From NCBI GenBank assembly GCA_008694505.1, contig VZDJ01007747.1, positions 6,351,390-6,415,389 on the forward strand: a stretch of 64,000 nucleotides of DNA. The letters run 5' to 3'. Of this stretch, positions 54,601-64,000 are shown piece after piece; the stretch's first letter is position 1, and each line of letters begins with the position of its first letter. Made by a program: the position numbers and the translations under genes. This DNA is from Cyanoderma ruficeps. Its lineage: Eukaryota; Chordata; Aves; Passeriformes; Timaliidae. The notes under the pieces were generated by a model. It worked only from the letters and a program-made list of their open reading frames with translations, was not told the origin of the DNA and did no database searches.

Positions 54601-57600
54601 TGATGTCAGAATCCCTCACTGCCTCTTACTCTTCTTCATTTTTCCTGCCTCAATTAATTTTGGTTTAAAAAGCTTTAGTAATCCTACATTTTGCCTAATG
54701 CAGGGAGGAAAAAAGTAATTTCGAGATTTTGGAAACAGGAAGACAATCTCTTGCCCTTTGTTGTTATGATAAAGCATAGAGGAAAAAAAACTTGTTAGGA
54801 AAATTCGGTTATATAAATTTAAACAATTGCTCAACCAACAAATATTAATGGGCCAGATTTATACACGGCTTTAAACTTTTGAAGCCATTTTAACTGAACT
54901 GTTGGAAATTTAAGCATATAATTTTATTACATTGAAAGACTAGATGGATTTGAGGGATCAGGAAGATGAGAATATGAGTCACTATGTATTATATATTGCA
55001 GTATAAGTGGGGTTTTAATTTCACTCACAGCAGATGTAAATCTGCTCCATCTGAAGGTGCTTTCATTTGGTGAGAGTGGAACATGCTGAAATTCTGCAGA
55101 GTCGTGACTGAAAAGTTGTTCAGTGCTTTTACCCACTAATCGGATTTGTTGATGAATTCAGCAACGCGATCCAGTGATCTGGAGTCCAGACCAATAAGAC
55201 CAGGCTATATTCACCCAACCAAATAAATGCTCAAGCTTCTGCCAATAGTAGTAGGAACACAACCAGATCCAAAAAATTATATTACTTATTTTTTCAGTTT
55301 AAACACAGAAAATGAATTTGGTTCTTTCGTATATGGAAAGAGGCAGTCATTAAACAATTCCTAAAAAGAACAATAATGTTTCAGCACCTATCTGACCTAC
55401 AAAACATTTTTTGCAAACTTTCTGGGACATGACCATATAGGACCCCATGTTTCTTTGGTTGTTTGATTGGAGTTTCTTATTTTACACTTTCCTTAAATTC
55501 TTTTTCAGGTTTCAGTATGGAAATCTTGGAAAATTATTAGACCGTTTCAACTCAGTCTAAGTATGTAAATAGAACTGCTAGCTAAAAATGGAAGAGTTTG
55601 GCCTATGCTTGTGTAGGTGAAGGGAAAAAACATAATGTTTACTTCTCTCAATTTTTTTGCATTTGATCTTGGATGTTATTATTTAATGAAATATTTGCAT
55701 AAACTTGAAATTTTAATTTTCTCATAACTCCTTTTTTTACTTGTAGTAAAATGTGTTTTACCTTGACTGTATAAAACCTTGACTGCATAAGGAGCATACT
55801 TCTGCTGTAGAAGTAGGCAAGCATCTGTGGGCTGCAAATACTGGTTTTGTTAGTAAGTGGAGCGCTTAATGTTTCTTTGAGCTTATCTCCTTGCTTCTAT
55901 TTCAATATGATAAAACCAGAATATATTCTTCGAGGTCTCCATTTGTGGAGGCACTTCTAATTCACCTGCAGTTAAAATTCCTGAAGATGCAGTTTGTGAT
56001 ATTCATGCTGTCTTGTGTGACCTCAAGGGGCAGCTTCCAGAAAATGGGAGTGTCAAAAGTTCTGTGGCACATCTGGCAGCCTATGAAGGTCAGTCAGGTA
56101 CTCCAGTGTTTGAAATGGTACTTAGAGCGTGTACTTTGTAATGTCAACAATTTCCTCAGTTTCATAAGAAAAGAACAAGTCTGTAAACACTCAAATGACC
56201 TTTAGGAACTCTGACATTTTTGTAAGTACTGTTGTAATTAGTTGTTTTTTGTAGAGGAAAACACAGATCACACTAAGTCATGATTTAGTCGTTCCAAATA
56301 AATACAGGTTCAAGGATGGTATGTACCTGTTCCAACATGCGGAAGAACTTCCAGCGTTATTACATCTAGTTTTCTTCTTCTGGGGATGCAAAAAAGATTA
56401 GTTCAAGATTTTTGTTTGCCTTTCTGTATGGAAATGTTTCAGTATTGAATCCATGACTAATGGTTCTGTCAGTGTTGTGACTCCTAGCATTACTTTTTAT
56501 TTTCTGGTACACAGAATCCTGATTTCTTGTGCCAGTGTTTCTGGCTTTATTTTGCATTCCAGGAACTTAGAGTGTTCAATTTTTGCAGTATTTCATTGTT
56601 ACATGACATCTCAAGATGTGTATGTTGCTATACATAGAAGCCATTTTAAATCTCAGTATCAACTGCTTTAAAAAATAAATGTGTTAGGAAAAATGTTCAC
56701 TTCGCTTGTTCCTCTCTTCATATTGGTGATAAATTCAACAATGTAGACTTATTTAATTCTGAAGTTTCTTTATTTCTGATTTTGTTTGTTTGATGGGGCA
56801 TTTCCTTCTTCTGTCCTCTTAGTGCTTAAAGCAATTCACGAAGACTAGTGTTGCTACTACTGGATTATTAAAAAGACTGTGAAAATAATTGTGCCAGCTA
56901 TTTAACTGTGACACATTGGTGGTTTCATAGCAAGAAATTTGTGCCTTTAAATTTGTCTTATTTAGTAAATGTCCTTTGAAACTTCCTGATGAAGCTAGCA
57001 ATGTTCACATGGTTCACTTCAGATTGCTTAGCAACTTCTGTTTTGTGCACTGCAATCGAAAAGTATTTGCTTTTGATCTAATTTTTTTCCCCTTCAAGAA
57101 AAAATCTGCCTTATTTTTCCGTCGGGTTCTTTTTTTCCTTCTTTCTTTTTTTCCAACTAGCTAAACCTACCACAAGTAGCTTTTTCAGGAACTCTAGTCC
57201 ATCTCATTAGGGTTGTCTTCTGATTTCAAGGTTTGATTTTAAAAACTCCTTACTCAGTGACTGATTCTACTTAGCATACAGATCCATTGGGTGATAGATG
57301 TAAAGTAGAGGTTTTGTTTGTTTTTCTGAATGCTTGAAGTTCTAGAACTCAAGAGATCTCATCTCATTACAGAGCAATTTTTTAACTGTGTATGACAGAC
57401 CAAAGGAGAGACTGTAATTTGACAGACTAGGAAGGGGTGTGCCTTGCTAGTTGATATGCTGGAGGAGTGTTTTGACCAAAAAAATCTCATACTGCTCAGA
57501 TTTGTCCTATACAACCTTCCAGACTTTTAAGTTGGGGCAGATGTACGGATTTCAATTTATGTTACTTCTGGGGTTTCTGTTAATTTCTTATTCTGTAGTC

Positions 57601-60600
57601 CTTGGTGGTTTTATATACATTTGATGAATTCTTACTAGCTGTGGTGAATCTCCAGTTCTCTTCCATACAGTAGGCCAGGACTGACCAGTTCCCCAAGTGG
57701 TTTGGAAACTGTGGTGTGTAACACCGTCATGTTACACGTGCCAAACTGGGTACATTCAAGAGTCTAGGTAGAGGTTAAAGATGGAAGCATCTGTTTTACC
57801 CTGTCTCAAGGGTGTGCATCAGTTGCTTCTCAGTGAAATTGGCAACAGCACCTAATGGAACAGACATCAAGTCAGCCTGATGACAGGAAGCTCCTATTTA
57901 GAAGCTTCCAATTGAAAGGATCAAAGTTAAATCTGCTCCTCTCTCTTCTTGGGTGACCGACTGCAGCTCTGAGGCAAAGGAAGTAGGATTACTGGCCAGA
58001 AGCTACTTTCTGAGCTATAATGGGTTGAAACACTCTGGTTGTAATGGTGCTTTAGGTGCTGTGCTGATCTACCACCTTAGGTTGGAGCAGTGGTGTAGAA
58101 ACAAGTAAGAGAGTCAGGGAGCTCAGAGGGTGAGTCAGAAGAGGACCTGACTTTTTGCCTTATCTTTGGAACGAGTTTGGGCCAGGGTTAGAAGGGTATT
58201 TTTAAGTACGTGAAAAGACAAGGAGTTATACAGTCAGGTCTCCTTTTCTCTGGGATGTATTAACCTTAGGGCTTCTCATTGGATTGAAGTGCTTCATCTA
58301 ATTTGTATTAGTAGACCTGTAGTTTTGAACCTGATATTGTAGAAGAAAACATGGGTTGTTGCCTCCCTTAGGAGGAATCACAACGTAGGGGGTTTTTTTT
58401 GATTAGTTTTGTATTATGCTGGAGGTACAGTTGGTAAGGTCTGCTGGATATTTTAGGTGGCTGTTAAGGCTGGTTTTTTTTTAAGTTGCACTGGCTGTGT
58501 TCAGCATGGTACTTGCTATTCCCATGGGTCTAGTCACTTGTTTTTAGATTACATTACATTCAAGGTAGGGAGTTTAATCTCTAGAGGACTGCGCATGTTT
58601 AATTCTGGCTATGTGGGTAAAGATTTCTTCTTGTTTAGCTGTCAGGACAGCTACATTTATGGACACTTAAGATAACAGGCAGTAGATTTTTTTAAGATTA
58701 GAAACCTGTTGACAGGATGTTTTCTATGATGGATGCTGAACTTTCAATATGCTTTTCCTGATGTGTCAGACAGTCTGTTTTATCCAAAGTATTTGCTGAA
58801 GGAGCTTGTCAGAAAATGAGAAAATGAATTATTTTTTTGAATTTTATTTTCCATTTGGACATCAAGTAAAATAAGATTACCTTGCTTTTTCCTGTATAAT
58901 CTTCATGCAGGGAATGATTAATTAATATCATGGTCCATTTCTCTGATAGAGAAAGTAAGAGATAGCAGTAAAGTACTCAGATATTTTTTCCTCCCTTTTC
59001 TAGATTACTGAGCACAAAGAATGGAAGTTCAATTTGGGGTAAAGTTTATAAGAAAAATACATTCCTATTGCCCTTTAGAGGGACATAATATATGTTATAT
59101 ACTATGCTGATTTTTCATTTCCTGTAAAAGCAGGAAGGAACATTTCAAGGAAAAACATGCTTACAAACAAATAAAACAATCTTGTCAAGGTCTGAATTAT
59201 TCATATATAGGATGAAAAATGAGTGGTTTAAACCAGCAAGTCTGAAAAAGAGCATGAATAATTGTAGTGCTATGCTGTTAAATAGCAAACGAGGGCATCA
59301 AAAGATAAATGAACAGAACAGCCTTGTTCTGGTGTGCCTATGTCTTTTTACAGGCAATGAAATAACAAGGATCACAAAATATTATGCAGCCCTCAGGAAC
59401 AGGTTTACTAGATTTTTCTTCAAAATCTCTGTTCAACTGATGTAACTTGCTCTGTCAGCTACTATAGGGCTGAATCCTGAAAGGTCCTGAGCATGCCAGC
59501 TGTAGTTATCTAGAATTGCAAAAGGTCAGCAGCGCTGTGATTCACAGGACTTGTGCTAGCCTTCCCCCTGCATCTGACTGTAGTTCATCCCATTTGTTGC
59601 TCACCCAGGTAAGTCGGAAAAACAAAATCGTTGGAAAATTTTTGGTATTTTAAATTAAGAATAAACATTATACAGAGTTCACACACAGCTGAATTAAACT
59701 ATGAGTTTTCTATTACCTAATTACTACAGCTGGTGTCAGGTAGAGGCTGTAGTTCTGAATCTGCGGAGATCTCAGCTGGGTACCAGTGCACACAGCCATT
59801 TTGTCTTCAGTGTGTCTGGATTTCCTCCCCACCAGAATGGTGTTTTTGAAGGGATGGTCAGTGCTCTGTGACCCTGCAGATATCAACAAGAACTCTTGTC
59901 CAGACCAAGGGTGCTGTCCAGGGTTCCTGGGTCTGCTGAACACAGATACTCAAAACTGTCCTTATTAAAAGCATACCATTTGCTTAGGTAGCAGTACTAG
60001 TAGCTCTGAATGATTGACTTGGAATACATCAACTGCTTGGCCTTAAGAAACTATAAATAGCAAAAAAAAAAAAAAAATAGGAACTCTGACAATTTTCCAG
60101 AGGGAAATTCTGTTTAACCATTGCTTGTTCTTCAAGACAAATATTCTTCTGAAGATTATTTGAAAACATGATGTAAGAGAAATATTGTTGAACAGAATAG
60201 TCTAGAGTGAAGGTCTGCATATGCACACCTCCCTGTCCCTAAAATTATTCCTCCTGAGGTCCATTATCTTTGAATATTAGCCATAGATCTTCCCACATAG
60301 TGAATGTTGTGGAGTTTTTCTCTTTTTGAGAAATGGTTAATTTTAATCACATCTAGTTCTAATTCATAGTAAGCTGTAATTCCATTTTTAGAAAGAATAA
60401 TTTAAATTAAATCATCAGCATTATGTTTGAGTTTTCTGATAAAATGGCAGGTAGCAAGTAGTGATTCCTGTAAAATATCATCTTGATGGTATTTCTTTCA
60501 AGCTGTTAAATTCTCTTCACAAACATTTTAACAGCAAGTGAAACAAACCAAATCAAAATGTCTCTCTCCAGAAACTATGTAGGTGTATACCATCCTGGGG

Positions 60601-63600
60601 TGATAATAATCTATTGAATTTTAAGATACAAGCAACACATAGAGCACAGAGTGGCTTTTTTGTTCACCCTTTGGGCATGGTCGAGAAAATGTGCACAAGA
60701 AGGATTTTTTTTTTTCAATGACAATCAAAGCTCATAGTATAGTGGTTTGTTTTTTCTTTAATTTCTAATTTCATGTTTTGAAACTTGGGAAGGTAGTCAT
60801 TTAGCAGAACCTTAACCTATAGTCGTTCTGTGACTGAAAACTAGATTGTAACATAGAAGAGAGAGAAGACAGCTCTTTTTCTTGCTACCATGACCATAGA
60901 CTTTCTTCTTGTAAGCAGAAGTTGCAAGTGGTTGAGTTAAAAGTAGGGAGATGTGTCAGTTTAAAAAAATTAATAAATGTGATGTATATTGTGAAGGGAT
61001 TGAGGAGATTTATTGTAACTCCAGATGTTGTGTTTTTGGAGTCCTTCAAAATAGAAGTTTTTTTTTAAAGTGTAAGAAGAAACAAACAATTCAACTTGAA
61101 AATTTGTCAAGCCATTTTTCAGTGGCATATAAAAGAATATTTGTTACAAAGCAATATGTCACGGTGGTTAAAAATTCTTATTACTTTATATGGTATAACA
61201 TTTTAGTGAACAATGGTGTAGGACTATCTGCTTAGCATGAGTTATTTCAGCTTTAAATAAACTTTCTGAGTATTTATTTTGCAACTTGCAAGTAGTCTTC
61301 TCTGACTTCTGATAATGCCCTATAACTTGCTGTCATGTAGTAGGCTTATATCCTTAGTTACTCCAGCTGTCCCAGCACTCCAGGTTTGGATCCATGCCAG
61401 TTAGGCAGAGAGGGAAAGGGGAGTCCAGGACCCATTATATGTAGGAGGCAATTGGATTTGGCCACCCTGTTTCCCAGGGAAGGGTAATGGGCTGTTTGAG
61501 TGGAAGTTTCCCAGCCAGAGGCAGTGGGGATGGGGAGTGCGTAGGGGCTCATCCTGTTTGCTGTATCACTCTTGTATTCACTGTTTTGAGACATCAGGGG
61601 CTTGACTGGGATATTTTAGGTGACTTCCAATCTGCCTTCCTGCTTTCTGTCCTGCTCCTGTGATTTTGCGTATCCCCCAGTAGAACAGATGATCTGTCAG
61701 AAGTCCATCCCAGGCAGGAGTGAATGGGGCCGTGTGTTAGGAGTGCATCAGTTTGAAATTGTTCTTCACATAGGAGAACCAGAGGGGAAAACATTGTCAG
61801 CGTGACAGAATTAAGGACAGGCTTGAGTTCACACCAGTGTTCCAGATTTCCTGCCATCCACTCCAGGAATTATGACTACAGAGGGCTGTCAGAAGTGTCT
61901 TTTTTACCATTCTCCTTGTATGACTTAGACTTTGCTCTGGAATATTTGATAATAGGAACCAATATGCTTCTACATACATGTTTTCTGTAATGCAAAAGAT
62001 GGCTTCTTTTGTGCAAAAGAATATACAAAACACAAGGCAAATGTTACTGACTTGCTTTACATTTAGCTTAATAGAAGGAAATCTCTAGAGAAAGGTGCAA
62101 CATTACTTTCCTAGTAATATACTAAATTCTTTTACTCTGATTGCAATGATCTGTGGTTTCATGTTGCATTAATTCTCAGGTTTGCTGGTTTCTAAAAAAT
62201 TTGAAAAATGAAGAGAAAAAAATACAGATGCTGGGCTATCAAGAAAACTCCATGCACTTTTCTGACAAAAGATTCTGAATGTACTGTGGTGTATCCTTCA
62301 GGGAAAGTGGGTGCAGTTTTTCCTATGCTTTTCTGGAATTCTTATTAATATTAACTTATAGCAATGCATTAGAGTGGCATTACAAAGCCCAGAGCCTGTT
62401 TCAGATGCTCATGCTGCCAAGTTCAATCCATGTGTAAGTTATAGACATGATAGTTTTTGTAGGAGAAAAATGCATTGCTATTTTAAGAGCACTCTTGTGT
62501 TGTTTGCTTTGCTGTGTTTTTCACCTCATGAAGCATTAACAGAAGTGAAATGTTTCATATAAGAAATTGATTATTTTAGTGGGGCTAATTTAGTCCTGAA
62601 TGTGAACAGCAGTGTTTGCATTATTCTGGAGTTCTGTTTTAACTGTCACAGTGGTGTGTAATTCTAGTCTGGGATTTGATATTTCCCCTTAAGAAGAAAT
62701 ATAAATTGGATTGAAGAGTGGCTTTTTGCTACTGAGCTACAGTTTGAGGGCTTTCTAGTGTCAGTCCTTCATTTACAATAGCATTTGGTAGGTTTCAAAA
62801 GGCCTTGCAATACTTTGAAGACTGACCCTTTTTTTTCAAACTGTAGGCAAGGATTCCACTAGGCTTTAAAAATGAACTGGTTTTAGAAATGGACTTGTCT
62901 TCAAGCCTCCGAGATTCTTGAGGGATTATTTTGTGGTTTTATTTTCTGTATGTGTTTCTTGGGATTTTCTGCCGTTAAATTGTTCCTTTTAAATTATTTT
63001 CTGAAATATTTAGTTCACATTATGCTCAAGCTGAACAGTATATATATGCTCTGGAATAAATGGTTTAAATATTAATCCTTAGGGAATACAATGGAAAGGG
63101 AAATATCTCTGCCACTCAATTTGCAGCATAGCATGAAACAGTCAGTTACAAAGGTGAAGATCCTGACTTCGAATACAAGCTATTATCAGTCAGATGTAAG
63201 TTGTAGATAATCATCTCCTATAAATCCCACCATTACAACCCATGCCATTGTAAGTCAGTATACAGAAGACTTGAAATCTGATTGTGAATCAGTGCTTTAT
63301 CTCAAGTCCTACTATTCATTCCAGGTTATTTAATTTTCCTCAAGGGTATCATACTCTCATGCCGAAGGGAGTGTTGAAGATGGTGATAGAGAGTAACAGT
63401 TCTTGAAATACTGCATTTAAGCCTGATGTCTTATTATCTATCAGTAGTTTTGGGGGATTTGAACTCCATAATATTTTTATAAATTATTTTTTTGTATCAG
63501 ATGCTATAATATGAGATTACTTTGTTTAGGGTTCCAAAAGCCTGGATGCTGGTACTGAAAGTGATGACTACATTTGGTAAGTGTTGTGATAGAGCCCCTC

Positions 63601-64000
63601 AGCAGCTAATGAAAAACTACCTTGTACTGCAGAGCATCATCTGCATTTATTTGCATCATTAGGCATTGCACAGCTCTGTCGTGAGTGCTGGTTCCTGGCC
63701 CAAAAAGCCCAGAACTGAAGTATGCAAGGGAGACTGAAGAGCTTTATTGCTCTTTTCACATACAGTGCAAAAGAGGGTTGGAGGAAAATTGAATTGTTTA
63801 CTCAAGGTCACAATGTTGTCTACAGCAGAGCTGGAAATGAGTCTAGATTTCCTAAGGGCTGGTGAGAAAGTAAGAATGCTGTTTGACAGAAAAATTCATT
63901 GTTTTGACATTAGTTTCCTTGTAATGAGTGAGGGAAAACAATCAATCAGAAATTTCTTCTGAGTGAGGATAAAAAGACAAAGTTGAAGATTGGGAGAAAT

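Overview
The window is nuclear DNA from a bird. The evidence is a CR1 LINE remnant, two solo LTRs whose minus-strand start (TGTCCTGG-type) matches common avian endogenous retrovirus LTRs as I remember them, an AT-rich intron background with one sharp CpG island, and near-complete protein identity with two vertebrate neurotransmitter-receptor genes. I cannot name the species. The LTR type suggests Neoaves, and this is inference.

Layout: (1) 1-25922 holds the 3' part of GLRB (glycine receptor beta subunit) on the plus strand. There are six coding exons (1329-1558, 4710-4792, 7344-7484, 10702-10854, 14921-15213, 25626-25922), all with GT/AG junctions and compatible phases. They give 398 codons plus a stop, starting about 100 residues into the mature protein. 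The earlier exons lie upstream of the window. (2) 25923-45417 is the GLRB 3' UTR followed by an intergenic spacer. It holds a 1.3-kb 5'-truncated CR1, a perfect inverted repeat, a (TAAAAA)n microsatellite and several ORF-bearing blocks I cannot identify. (3) About 44905-46975 is a CpG island with the GRIA2 (AMPA receptor GluA2) promoter, 5' UTR, first coding exon (45418-45505), a short intron and second coding exon (45844-45984). A strong RE1/NRSF silencer match lies on the minus strand at 44917-44937. (4) 45985-64000 is the start of a large GRIA2 intron with no exon that I could find.

The two genes lie head-to-tail, as in mammals (GLRB then GRIA2 on human 4q32). One is a structural subunit of inhibitory glycine receptors that anchors them to gephyrin. 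The other is the calcium-permeability-determining subunit of excitatory AMPA receptors. Both are neuronal.

I found no undescribed gene system. The observations most worth a second look are the RE1 match with adjacent GC-box and NRF-1-like sites, a single start-overlapping upstream ORF at GRIA2, a perfect 24-bp-arm hairpin at 40468-40517, a 55-bp near-identical duplication around an LTR in a GLRB intron, and an exact 29-bp direct repeat in the last GLRB intron.
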